DNA of 33,177 nucleotides, taken from NCBI GenBank assembly GCA_001779455.1, contig MFKE01000019.1:1-33177 (forward strand). Direction: 5' to 3'. The DNA is from Candidatus Gottesmanbacteria bacterium RIFOXYB1_FULL_47_11. GTDB lineage: Bacteria; Patescibacteriota; Microgenomatia; UBA10105; UBA927. Under the pieces are notes generated by a model. It was given only the letters and a program-made list of their open reading frames with translations. It was not told where the DNA came from and made no database searches. Within the stretch, counting starts at the first letter, position 1. The number at the start of each line of letters is the position of its first letter. Positions 1 to 8,139 of this stretch are shown in pieces. Made by a program: the position numbers and the translations under genes.

Positions 1-2
1 CG

Positions 3-779
3 TCGGGCAAGGATCCGGACGATGCCGCGCGCGAAAACCCTGTTGCCCTCAAGCAGGCGATCAAAGACGCCGTCCCCATTTATGATTACTTCATCTCATC
101 CGCACTCAAGCGTTTTGATGTTGCGTCCGCCTTCGGCAAAAAAAAGATAAGCGCGGAACTCCTGCCGGTTTTGGCAAAAATAGAAAATCCCATTGTTCAG
201 GGGCATTATATAAAAAAGCTTGGCCATGCAATCGATACTACGGAGGACAATGTGCGGGAAGCGATGAAAAAAGAACAATCGCGCAGTGTCTACAATTCAC
301 CCAAACCGCAGGGAGAGGAAAAGCAGGATGTGGCACAAACCCGGCATGACAAACTGGAGATCTATGTACTGGCGCTTCTGTTGCAGGGGAAAACCGCTGA
401 TCTTTTTGAAGAATTTACCGGGAATATTGCCTTGGAATATGTGGCAAACTCCGCAGTCAAAAAAATATTGGAACACTTACAGCTCTTTTTGAAGAAGAAT
501 TCGGCGTTTATGATCAAGGATTTTGCCGAAAGTCTGCCGCCGGAGCTCATCCCGACGGTAGATGAGGCATTTTTGTGGGACATAGGGGATTTTCTGGAAA
601 ACGAAGAGTCATTTGCCGAAGAATGGATAGAAGGGCTCAGGAGTCTTGAGCGGGAGATTGTGAAACGCCGGATTCATGAGATTACTGCCTGTATGGAGGT
701 CGGCGGAGACTCTTCGGGCGATGACAAGGCGCTCAAAGAGCTTACTGACCGCCTAAAAGCACTGGAAAAAGCCGCGTAA
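3..779 (+). CDS. dnaG: DNA primase DnaG, C-terminal part (5' truncated by window edge)
   Basis: Frame is open from the window start: ...SGKDPDDAARENPVALKQAIKDAVPIYDYFISSALKRFD... continuing into the 202 aa ORF; GKDPDD is a DnaG-like motif and the gene sits directly upstream of rpoD. Confidence 0.85.
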   Translation, partial: SGKDPDDAARENPVALKQAIKDAVPIYDYFISSALKRFDVASAFGKKKISAELLPVLAKIENPIVQGHYIKKLGHAIDTTEDNVREAMKKEQSRSVYNSPKPQGEEKQDVAQTRHDKLEIYVLALLLQGKTADLFEEFTGNIALEYVANSAVKKILEHLQLFLKKNSAFMIKDFAESLPPELIPTVDEAFLWDIGDFLENEESFAEEWIEGLRSLEREIVKRRIHEITACMEVGGDSSGDDKALKELTDRLKALEKAA

Positions 780-783
780 ATCT

Positions 784-792
784 GGTATACTC
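784..792 (+). promoter_or_regulatory. Putative extended -10 element (TGGTATACT) for rpoD
   Basis: TGG-TATACT about 66 nt upstream of the rpoD ATG in the dnaG-rpoD gap. Confidence 0.4.
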
Positions 793-857
793 CTATCAAT
801 AGCAAGCGTCATCATTTGTTCTCCGCCGCAGGCGTAGGACAAAGATCAACGGAAACT

Positions 858-1949
858 ATGGCTACAAAACCAAAAACCCTCGCTACCGTATCGGATCTCA
901 TTAAAGAAGGAAAAGAAAACGGATTCGTTACACAGGAAGATATCCTATTTCTCATCCCCAAACCCGAAGAACACATCAAAGAGCTCGATGAGCTTTATGG
1001 AAAGCTTATCCATGCCGGCATCGATGTATTTGAAACGACCAGTCAGGACATAGAGAAAGAAGCAAGTAAATCCATTCAGGATCTGGAAAAAGAGATAGAA
1101 GCGCTCGTCCGCGCCAGCGCCGAAGGGGTCTCGGATCCCGTGCGCATGTATCTCAAGGAAATCGGCCGTATTCCACTCCTGACCTTCGCCGATGAAATAT
1201 CCCTGGCCAAGCGGTATGAGAAGGGCGACCGTAGAGCCAAGAAAAAGCTGATTGAGTCTAACCTCCGTCTCGTCGTTTCCATCGCTAAAAAGTACATCGG
1301 CCGCGGGATGTCGCTTCTCGACCTCATCCAGGAAGGGAATCAGGGTCTTATCCGTGCTGTGGAGAAATATGATTGGCGCAAGGGCTACAAGTTTAGTACG
1401 TACGCCACATGGTGGATCCGTCAGGCCATTACCCGCGCGATTGCCGATCAGGCACGCACCATCCGCATTCCCGTCCACATGGTAGAGACGATTAACCGGT
1501 TTGTTCGTGCCTCCCGTCGTCTTATGCAGGACTTGGGCCGCGAACCGACCCCGGAGGAAATTGCTAAAGTGATGGAGGTGGATGTTGTCAAAGTCCGCGA
1601 GATTATGAAAGTTTCGCAGGAGCCGACAAGTCTTGAGACTCCGGTCGGGGATGAGGAAGACTCGCATCTGGGTGACTTTATTTCTGATCCCGGCCCCACA
1701 CCGTACGAACAAACATCACGGCAGCTTCTCAAAGAACACATGGAAGAAGTCTTAACCACGCTTTCTGACCGCGAGAAGAAAGTGCTTATCCTCCGCTTCG
1801 GGCTGGAGGATGGGAGACCAAGGACGCTTGAGGAGGTCGGCGCACAGTTTGGCGTCACCCGCGAACGCATCCGGCAGATTGAAGCCAAGGCCCTACGGAA
1901 ACTACGACACCCATCCCGATCTAAAAAACTCAAAGATTACCTGGAATAA
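858..1949 (+). CDS. rpoD: RNA polymerase primary sigma factor (sigma-70/RpoD)
   Basis: [68 protein letters not shown], and C-terminal [30 protein letters not shown]. Start at ATG 858 (MATKPKT...) preferred over the track start at 816. Confidence 0.97.
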   Translation: MATKPKTLATVSDLIKEGKENGFVTQEDILFLIPKPEEHIKELDELYGKLIHAGIDVFETTSQDIEKEASKSIQDLEKEIEALVRASAEGVSDPVRMYLKEIGRIPLLTFADEISLAKRYEKGDRRAKKKLIESNLRLVVSIAKKYIGRGMSLLDLIQEGNQGLIRAVEKYDWRKGYKFSTYATWWIRQAITRAIADQARTIRIPVHMVETINRFVRASRRLMQDLGREPTPEEIAKVMEVDVVKVREIMKVSQEPTSLETPVGDEEDSHLGDFISDPGPTPYEQTSRQLLKEHMEEVLTTLSDREKKVLILRFGLEDGRPRTLEEVGAQFGVTRERIRQIEAKALRKLRHPSRSKKLKDYLE

Positions 1950-2267
1950 TTATTTGCCTGCTTTTTTTGGGAAGATAGCACCTTTTGGTTTTTCGATTAT
2001 ATCCCCCACAGAACATTCGCCATAAAACTGGCTTGAAACGGCAATATTCCGCTCTTTTCCGTCTTCCATTTTAACCTTGAGAGAATAAAAATGTTCGATT
2101 TTTTTACTGTCTTCAAAGCTACCACGTTTAGAGTTATGAGATTTATCGATAACTTTCCCCTTCCACCCCTCAGCTTTTCCTTTCATGAATATTTTTGCGA
2201 TAAACACGGCAGCCAGGATGATGGGCACAAGGAAAATAAGCATAATTCCAAAAACACAACCTTTCAT
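1950..2267 (-). CDS. Small membrane-anchored hypothetical protein (N-terminal TM plus small beta-rich domain)
   Basis: 105 aa, N-terminal TM; motif WKGKVIDK...YSLKVKMEDGKERNIAV...CSVGDIIEKPKGAIFPKK resembles the protein at 5114-5470. Confidence 0.6.
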   Translation of the reverse strand: MKGCVFGIMLIFLVPIILAAVFIAKIFMKGKAEGWKGKVIDKSHNSKRGSFEDSKKIEHFYSLKVKMEDGKERNIAVSSQFYGECSVGDIIEKPKGAIFPKKAGK

Positions 2268-2321
2268 AGTAATCCCCCTTTAGTGATAGTGTAGCAGAAA
2301 AGAGGGGAATAGAGCTACAAT

Positions 2322-3479
2322 ATGTTGGTGGTAAACAAAATTCTCGTTTTTATCCTCTTCTGTGTTGCCGGGGCGTTAAGCGTTATTCTGTTTATGTATA
2401 TTCTTGGCTCGTCTCCGGTCCGGTTTGATAACCCCGTGCTTACAAGTGTAGGGATCAAGAAACCGGAAATCGTCGGATTTTTACCGTACTGGCTGATAAC
2501 CAAGGCAGACAAGGATTACGGAAAATATATTACGACACTTACCTATTTCGGGCTGACTGTAGGCCCCGATGGTCATATTCAAAAATTAACTAATCCTCAG
2601 GAGGAGGAACCCGGATGGACGACGTTGAAGAAAAATATGTTCGAGCGGTATAACGCCAAACAGTCGCTTCTCGTTATAAGCGGGGATGACGATGCAATCA
2701 GTGAAATGATGAATGATCCGGTAACAAGCGCAAACAACCTCGTTTCCGATGTTACACCTGTTATGAAACAGTACGGATTTACGGATTTAAATATCGACAT
2801 CGAAACATTTATGGAGGCCTCAGAAAGCGCGAGAGCGAGCTTTACGACATTCGTTCGGACGGTGAAAGGCGGGATAAGGGGAACCGTAACGATCGACCTC
2901 ATTCCCATTGCCCTGGTCAAACCCAAACTGTATGACGCAAGAGCGCTCGGGGAGATTGTCGACCGCGTGGTTCTCATGACCTACGACTATCATTATTCCG
3001 GCTCATTCACCGCGGGCGCAGTGGCGCCCATTGGCGGAGCCGGTAAAACGCTGGAGTTTGACGTGGAGACGGCGGTTGTCGAGGCGCTTAAAGTGATTCC
3101 CGCCGGTAAACTGCTCCTTGGCATTCCTTTGTACGGATATCAATGGGAGACAATCGGGAGCGCGCCGGAATCAGCGACCATTCCCGGCGGATCGGCAACG
3201 GCAAGCACGAGAAGGATTGCGGACATCCTTTCCGGTTGTGCTACGTGTTCTGCAGTTTTAGACCCGGTATCACGGGAGCCGTATCTTATCTATCCCGAGG
3301 GTGATTACTTTAATCAGATTTACTATGAAAACGAAGCGTCGATGAAAGAAAAAATTGCCCTTGCCCAAAAATATCGTCTCGGGGGTGTCGCTCTGTGGGC
3401 CTTGGGGTATGAAGACGGTACCATTTTAAATCCCTTATCTTCCTACAAAAACACGCTTGACCTATCTGGCCTTTATTAA
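2322..3479 (+). CDS. GH18-family glycoside hydrolase (chitinase/YaaH-like), secreted or membrane anchored
   Basis: N-terminal TM/signal; EIVGFLPYWL, DLNIDIE (NxDxE form of the GH18 catalytic motif), LMTYDYHYSGS, LLGIPLYGYQW. Confidence 0.85.
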   Translation: MLVVNKILVFILFCVAGALSVILFMYILGSSPVRFDNPVLTSVGIKKPEIVGFLPYWLITKADKDYGKYITTLTYFGLTVGPDGHIQKLTNPQEEEPGWTTLKKNMFERYNAKQSLLVISGDDDAISEMMNDPVTSANNLVSDVTPVMKQYGFTDLNIDIETFMEASESARASFTTFVRTVKGGIRGTVTIDLIPIALVKPKLYDARALGEIVDRVVLMTYDYHYSGSFTAGAVAPIGGAGKTLEFDVETAVVEALKVIPAGKLLLGIPLYGYQWETIGSAPESATIPGGSATASTRRIADILSGCATCSAVLDPVSREPYLIYPEGDYFNQIYYENEASMKEKIALAQKYRLGGVALWALGYEDGTILNPLSSYKNTLDLSGLY

Positions 3480-4115
3480 AGTAACTTCGCGGGCTTCATC
3501 GTCAATATTTGCCCGCTGACCGGTGGTGAGTGTATACACCTGCGTATTGTTATCAGTATCAACAACCGCAAGTTTTACAGATCCCGATTTGACGTCTACG
3601 GACATATCAGCATCGATAATGGTGAGGACAACATCTCCCGGTTCCATGGACACAAGCGCGTGGAGAGCGCGGATAGAGACAGGCCTGGTCGCCATATATT
3701 CGATTTTCCCGTTTTTCTGCTGGAGGAGGAAATTTTCCGGAAACATGTTGGCAAATACAAGTTCAGCCGTCGGACCCAGATTTGCCCTTACAATCCCTGC
3801 CACTTCAGCTGTTGCAGATGAGTTTGCGTTGGTTGCGATAGATTCGCCCAAAAGAATCTCTGCGCCCATTGATGCTTCTCTGTATTCCGTCTCATCGTGG
3901 GAAAATTTTTGAGCATGCCCGCTGATCACGGTTAGCATTCCGGATAGCGCCTCAGACGGCGGCCTGAGGGCCAGCGTGGGCTCTGGCGCAGGCTGGCTTG
4001 TAATCGGCGACGCAATCTCTTTTGTGCCCGCTTGCTGTATCCGGATAAATTGAAACCCAAACACTCCGCCAAATCCGATAAGAAAAGCGAATAGTGGAAG
4101 AAATAAGTTTTTCAC
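3462..4115 (-). CDS. FecR-domain-like membrane-anchored protein (GTG start)
   Basis: N-terminal TM; ...GAEILLGESIATNANSSATAEVAGIVRANLGPTAELVF... and DMSVDVKSGSVKLAVVDTDNNTQVYTLTTGQRANI resemble FecR beta-repeats. 3' end overlaps the GH18 gene by 18 bp. Confidence 0.6.
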   Translation of the reverse strand: MKNLFLPLFAFLIGFGGVFGFQFIRIQQAGTKEIASPITSQPAPEPTLALRPPSEALSGMLTVISGHAQKFSHDETEYREASMGAEILLGESIATNANSSATAEVAGIVRANLGPTAELVFANMFPENFLLQQKNGKIEYMATRPVSIRALHALVSMEPGDVVLTIIDADMSVDVKSGSVKLAVVDTDNNTQVYTLTTGQRANIDDEAREVTLIKAR

Positions 4116-4154
4116 GATGGCTTATTATAGCACCCGAAACACTATGGAATCTGA

Positions 4155-4160
4155 TATAAT
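4155..4160 (+). promoter_or_regulatory. Putative -10 (TATAAT) of the tRNA-Asn gene
   Basis: ctgaTATAATaccc about 20 nt upstream of the tRNA 5' end. Confidence 0.45.
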
Positions 4161-4178
4161 ACCCATGTTCTTTTCCAT

Positions 4179-4432
4179 TCCCCTGTAGCTCAACGGTAGA
4201 GCGGCTTCCTGTTAAATAGGCAGCTTTCCGTAGTAATACGGATTGAAAAATCGGGCTAATTCGGTGAACTCCCAACGGGACAACGCCGAGCTAAACAAAA
4301 TGTGTAGAGACTATATACCCGATCCCGCAATCATTTATTTTTAATGAAGCGGGAATGACATAGTCCAAGCCTTTTGGTAACAAGAGGGTTCTTGTAAGAA
4401 GAAGGTTGCAGGTTCGAATCCTGCCGGGGGAG
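4179..4432 (+). tRNA. tRNA-Asn(GUU), interrupted by an intron (exons 4179-4212 and 4395-4432); CCA not encoded
   Basis: Acceptor TCCCCTG/CGGGGGA, D arm GCTC-AACGGTA-GAGC, joined anticodon arm GCTTC-CTGTTAA-GAAGA, T arm GCAGG-TTCGAAT-CCTGC, discriminator G. The 27-43 pair is a G-A mismatch. Confidence 0.9.
4213..4394 (+). other. Group I intron, ORF-less, 182 nt, inserted between anticodon nt 35 and 36
   Basis: 5' exon ends in U (CUGU) pairing with IGS GCAG (4220-4223) with a terminal U.G; P2 TCCGTA-GTAA-TACGGA (4227-4242); P3 ATCGGG/CCCGAT (4250-4255/4318-4323); P4 TCGG/CCGA; P5 TCCC/GGGA; P7 GACTAT/ATAGTC (4309-4314/4360-4365); P8 TCCCGC/GCGGGA; terminal hairpin CAAGA/TCTTG ending at omega-G 4394. 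Confidence 0.88.
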
Positions 4433-4460
4433 CAGAATTTATATTTGGTATAATACACTC

Positions 4461-4805
4461 ATGATCATCACAAAATCAGAGCCTTTTACAATAACTGAAA
4501 TTCAACAGCTTCGTGAGCAATTTGATAGTTATATTAAAACAGTCATTGATGTTGAGAATAGGATATGTTCTGCCGGATGCGACCGACATTTTGAGTCAGA
4601 AAAAATACTCCTTGATCGAGGATCAAAACAGGAGGATATTTGGGGAGGCGGCATCGATTTGGAAACAAAAACGATCGATGGTAATTCATTTATTAATATC
4701 CGTCCGACACAAGGCAATACAAGTAATGAAATTCAAGATTCAGATATTCGGAAATCTTTTGAAGAAATAACGAAGTATTTTTTTGATTCTATATATGGAA
4801 AATAA
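4461..4805 (+). CDS. DUF5674-like protein
   Basis: YIKTVIDVENRICSAGCDRHFESEKILLDRGSKQEDIWGGGIDLETKTIDGNSFINIRPTQGNTSNEIQDSDIR matches my recollection of the DUF5674 pattern (LLxxGSxQxDxWG..., INIRPxQxN). Confidence 0.65.
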   Translation: MIITKSEPFTITEIQQLREQFDSYIKTVIDVENRICSAGCDRHFESEKILLDRGSKQEDIWGGGIDLETKTIDGNSFINIRPTQGNTSNEIQDSDIRKSFEEITKYFFDSIYGK

Positions 4806-5043
4806 AATAGTATTAGCATCACTTGCAATGGATTTAAAGCGTGTTGCACTTGGGCTTCATAGAAAATCAAATTCTATGGCAGACAGATTTTTGCAGGAAG
4901 CAATGCAACGGAAAAAAGAAGTAGACACGAAGAAGCTTTTGCCTTATATGCAACATATTCTTATGAAGTTAAATAGTAATATTGATGCTGAAAATGCCCT
5001 CATGTATAGTACCCGTATTCAAAACTACGTACTCTATAAATAG
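4795..5043 (+). CDS. Small helical hypothetical protein, overlapping the 3' end of the DUF5674-like gene
   Basis: ATG 4795 overlaps the upstream stop (ATGGAAAATAA); MENKIVLASLAMDLKRVALGLHRKSNSMADRFLQEAMQRKKEVD... Confidence 0.6.
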   Translation: MENKIVLASLAMDLKRVALGLHRKSNSMADRFLQEAMQRKKEVDTKKLLPYMQHILMKLNSNIDAENALMYSTRIQNYVLYK

Positions 5044-5113
5044 AAAGTCCGAACATCATCTACCGATTGGAGCAAGTTGTACTAGATTGCGTAGTTTGTA
5101 TTATAATTAGCTC

Positions 5114-5470
5114 ATGCAAAAATATCTTCTCATCTGGGCAGGTGCAAATTTTCTTCTCTACTTATTTGTCGCGGGCATCAAATATCCCAATGCCGCCGAA
5201 AATGTTTTAGGGGTAGCAGTTATTAGCCTTGTTATCATGCTTATACTGCTTGGTAAAACTTGGAGGGGAGAGGTTGTTAAAGTTCAGACTGAAGAAAAAC
5301 ATTACGCTGATGATGATGGTCCCGGTGAAACCGTAAATATCGAATATGCCTATATAAAGTTAAATGACGGAAAAACAAAAAAAATTCAAAATAAAGGTTG
5401 GAAAGTCGGCGACAAAATAGAAAAGAAACGCGGTCAGTTTAAACCCCAGCTTATTTCAAAAAAACAGTAA
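5114..5470 (+). CDS. Small membrane-anchored hypothetical protein, probable paralogue of 1950-2267(-)
   Basis: 118 aa; two N-terminal TMs then WRGEVVKVQ...YAYIKLNDGKTKKIQNKGWKVGDKIEKKRGQFKPQ. Confidence 0.6.
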   Translation: MQKYLLIWAGANFLLYLFVAGIKYPNAAENVLGVAVISLVIMLILLGKTWRGEVVKVQTEEKHYADDDGPGETVNIEYAYIKLNDGKTKKIQNKGWKVGDKIEKKRGQFKPQLISKKQ

Positions 5471-5608
5471 TAAGTTTGAACATCGTTACCGCGCGGAGCA
5501 TTGTAACTTTATTTGGCTTAGGCTTTGATGGATGATTGAGCTGTATGACTTGTAGACTGCTCCGGGACCCCGGGTAACACTATTTTTGTAACGTGGTACT
5601 ATAAACCA

Positions 5609-6361
5609 ATGGACAGTATTCTTCTCCCGCTTCTTCTTTCTTTTCTGGCAGGAATCTGTACCGTGTTTGGCGGTTTGGTGATTATATTAATCAAAAACTT
5701 CAAAAAAAGTTATTTAAGTTTTTTTATGGGTATTTCCGCCGGAGCTATGATCTATATTTCGTTTATAGAGCTTTTGCCGGAGGCCATGAAAGCACTTGGT
5801 TTTCTTAACGCAAATATCGTTTTTTTCCTGGGAATACTATTTATTGGGATCATTGACCGGATTGCCCCTCATCACTACCAAGCATATTGCTCAAAGAACG
5901 TAGTACGGTACGACAAAGTACTATTAACCGGTTATTTGGTCGTCATTGGCATTATCATCCATAATTTTCCGGAGGGGATAGCAGTTTTTATGAGTTCTTT
6001 GGGAAATATTCGTTTTGGAATACTGATCGCTTTTGCTACTGCAATTCATAATATTCCAGAAGGAGTTGCTGTGGCATCGCCGATACTATTTGCCACAAAA
6101 AGCAGACGGAAAGCTTTATATTATTCATTTTTGGCCGGGATTGCTGAGCCAATCGGTGCAATTCTTGCATATACGATACTCCGTCCATTTATAACACCAA
6201 TCTTTTTATCATATATTTTTGCTTTTGTTGCGGGAATAATGGTATATCTTAGTTTTGACGAGCTCCTGCCGTCTTGTTTTGAAAATAATGAGGGTCATAC
6301 GGCAATTGCAGGTATCGTGGCAGGCATGCTCGTTATGATGGCAAGTCTTACCCTCATATAG
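5609..6361 (+). CDS. ZIP-family metal transporter (ZupT-like)
   Basis: HNFPEGIAVF and HNIPEGVAVASP motifs, about 8 TMs, LSFFMGISAGAMIYISFIELLPEA. Confidence 0.9.
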   Translation: MDSILLPLLLSFLAGICTVFGGLVIILIKNFKKSYLSFFMGISAGAMIYISFIELLPEAMKALGFLNANIVFFLGILFIGIIDRIAPHHYQAYCSKNVVRYDKVLLTGYLVVIGIIIHNFPEGIAVFMSSLGNIRFGILIAFATAIHNIPEGVAVASPILFATKSRRKALYYSFLAGIAEPIGAILAYTILRPFITPIFLSYIFAFVAGIMVYLSFDELLPSCFENNEGHTAIAGIVAGMLVMMASLTLI

Positions 6362-6387
6362 CTCCCCGTGCATGTATTCCATATAGC

Positions 6388-6416
6388 TTGACAAGCCAGC
6401 GTTTCGGGTGTATTAT
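6388..6416 (+). promoter_or_regulatory. Consensus promoter TTGACA-N17-TATTAT
   Basis: TTGACA 6388-6393, 17 nt spacer, TATTAT 6411-6416. Confidence 0.75.
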
Positions 6417-6434
6417 GAATACATATTCATAATA
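6411..6434. promoter_or_regulatory. Perfect inverted repeat, putative repressor operator overlapping the -10
   Basis: TATTATGAATA-CA-TATTCATAATA, 11 bp arms with a 2 bp centre. Confidence 0.75.
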
Positions 6435-6458
6435 GATTATGAAAGGAGGTGAATGATT

Positions 6459-6740
6459 ATGCCGGGATTTGATAAAACAGGCCCTCAGGGACAAGGTCCG
6501 ATGACCGGAAGAGGATTCGGTCATTGTGGTAAAGGTCGTGGCGCAGGTCGTGGCGCAGGTCGTGGTATGGGTTTTGGTAGGTGCAGCGGTTATGGTCGGG
6601 GTTTAGGAAAATATTTCGGTTGGAATGACCCGCAAACAAAAGAAGACAAAAAAGAAGATTTAGAGTCATACAAAAAAGCATTGCAAGAAGAAATGGAGGA
6701 CGTGGAAAAGGAGCTTGCGGACGTAAGAAAATCGGAGTAA
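6459..6740 (+). CDS. DUF5320-like small Gly-rich protein
   Basis: MPGFDKTGPQGQGPMTGRGFGHCGKGRGAGRGAGRGMGFGRCSG... followed by a charged coiled coil; strong SD (AAAGGAGGTG) well spaced for ATG 6459. The track start at 6453 is also possible. Confidence 0.8.
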   Translation: MPGFDKTGPQGQGPMTGRGFGHCGKGRGAGRGAGRGMGFGRCSGYGRGLGKYFGWNDPQTKEDKKEDLESYKKALQEEMEDVEKELADVRKSE

Positions 6741-6750
6741 ATATATACGT

Positions 6751-7029
6751 ATGCCGAGACCAAGAATACCCCGCTGTATGCGGTTTAAACCGGATGTTAG
6801 TTATTTTAAACCTCGAGGCATTCCCTTGAGTGAATTGGATGAGGTGGTTTTATTGCCCGATGAATTGGAGGCGCTGAAGCTGTATGAAGTTGATGGATTG
6901 GAACAGAAAAAAGCTGCCGAAAAAATGAAGATTTCCCAGCCTACATTTGCAAGAATTTTGGATAGTGCTAATAAAAAAATTGCTAATGCTATTATCAAGG
7001 GCAAGGCAATTCGCTTAGAAACAAAATAA
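6751..7029 (+). CDS. DUF134/UPF0251 family helix-turn-helix protein
   Basis: MPRPRIPRCMRFKPDVSYFKPRGIPLSELDEVVLLPDELEALKLYEVDGLEQKKAAEKMKISQPTFARILDSANKKIANAI is characteristic of the family. Confidence 0.88.
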   Translation: MPRPRIPRCMRFKPDVSYFKPRGIPLSELDEVVLLPDELEALKLYEVDGLEQKKAAEKMKISQPTFARILDSANKKIANAIIKGKAIRLETK

Positions 7030-7037
7030 CGGTAATA

Positions 7038-8135
7038 ATGAAAAAATATTTTATTGCTTTATTAGTTCTTTGTGCATCTGTTTTTTCGAGTTTATTTTTC
7101 AGCCCGATTGTATTGGCCCAGGAAGAAACACTCGAGGGAGAAGTCGCCCGGATTGTAGAAGAAAAGCAAATTATTCCTGTGGGAGCAAAAGAACTTCAGT
7201 TGTATCAAAAACTTCAAATATTGATTACCAAGGGATCATTGAAAGACAAAACAATAATTATTGAGAACGGTACTATGGCAATGAGCAATGTACAAAAGTA
7301 TGCTGTTGGCGACGAGCTGGTAATACATGCAGGGAAAGATTTTGAGGGTAATGACATGTTTTACATTACCGATTATGTCAGGCGGAGCGCCCTATTCTGG
7401 TTATTTTTCATTTTTGTGATTATGGCAGTAATAATTGGTCGTTGGCAGGGGGCTACGTCTCTGATCGGAATGGCGATCTCTTTTCTGATCATTTTCACCT
7501 TTATTCTTCCTAAGATTTCTGCAGGAAATGATCCCGTTTGGACTTCTATTTTAGGGTCACTGATGATTATTCCCGCTACGTTTCTTTTATCTCATGGTGT
7601 AAATAAAAAGACGGTAATAGCCATTATAGGAACACTCGTTGCTCTTGTTATCACCGGGTTATTGGCTAATGCTTTTGTGGCAGCAGCCAAACTGACAGGA
7701 TTTTCTTCTGAAGAGGCTAGCTTCTTGCAGGCGTATCATCCGGGTCTTATCAACATGAAAGGTTTACTTTTAGCCGGAATTATTATAGGTGTTTTGGGGG
7801 TTTTAGATGACATTACTATTTCTCAATCGGCAATAGTCAAACAGCTCAAAGAAGCTGATCCCGGGCTCGAAGCAGACGATCTGTACAAAAAAGCCATGGC
7901 GGTCGGAAGAGACCATATTGCTTCAATGGTAAATACGTTAATTTTAGTGTATACGGGCGCTGCTCTGCCTCTGCTTCTTATTTTTATCAACAACCCTCAC
8001 CCTTTTTCTGAAATAGTTAATTACGAAATTATCGCTGACGAGATAGTAAGAACATTGGTTGGAAGCATTGGTTTGATAGTAGCCGTGCCAATTACAACGC
8101 TCATTGCGGCGTTTGCCGCTGAAGGGAAAGCTTAA
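7038..8135 (+). CDS. YibE/F family membrane protein
   Basis: N-terminal signal, lumenal beta domain, then WLFFIFVIMAVIIGRWQGATSLIGMAISFLIIFTFILP...GVLGVLDDITISQSAIVKQL typical of YibE/F. Confidence 0.88.
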   Translation: MKKYFIALLVLCASVFSSLFFSPIVLAQEETLEGEVARIVEEKQIIPVGAKELQLYQKLQILITKGSLKDKTIIIENGTMAMSNVQKYAVGDELVIHAGKDFEGNDMFYITDYVRRSALFWLFFIFVIMAVIIGRWQGATSLIGMAISFLIIFTFILPKISAGNDPVWTSILGSLMIIPATFLLSHGVNKKTVIAIIGTLVALVITGLLANAFVAAAKLTGFSSEEASFLQAYHPGLINMKGLLLAGIIIGVLGVLDDITISQSAIVKQLKEADPGLEADDLYKKAMAVGRDHIASMVNTLILVYTGAALPLLLIFINNPHPFSEIVNYEIIADEIVRTLVGSIGLIVAVPITTLIAAFAAEGKA

Positions 8136-8139
8136 TCAT

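Noticed and set aside
816-857. Upstream start for rpoD ([14 protein letters not shown]...)
   Set aside because: Begins at a non-ATG codon in an apparent leader; ATG 858 gives a normal N-terminus.
945-1712. 255 aa minus-strand ORF opposite rpoD
   Set aside because: Fully antisense to a clear rpoD with no recognisable domain; a by-product of coding constraints on the other strand. Same for 1448-1933(-).
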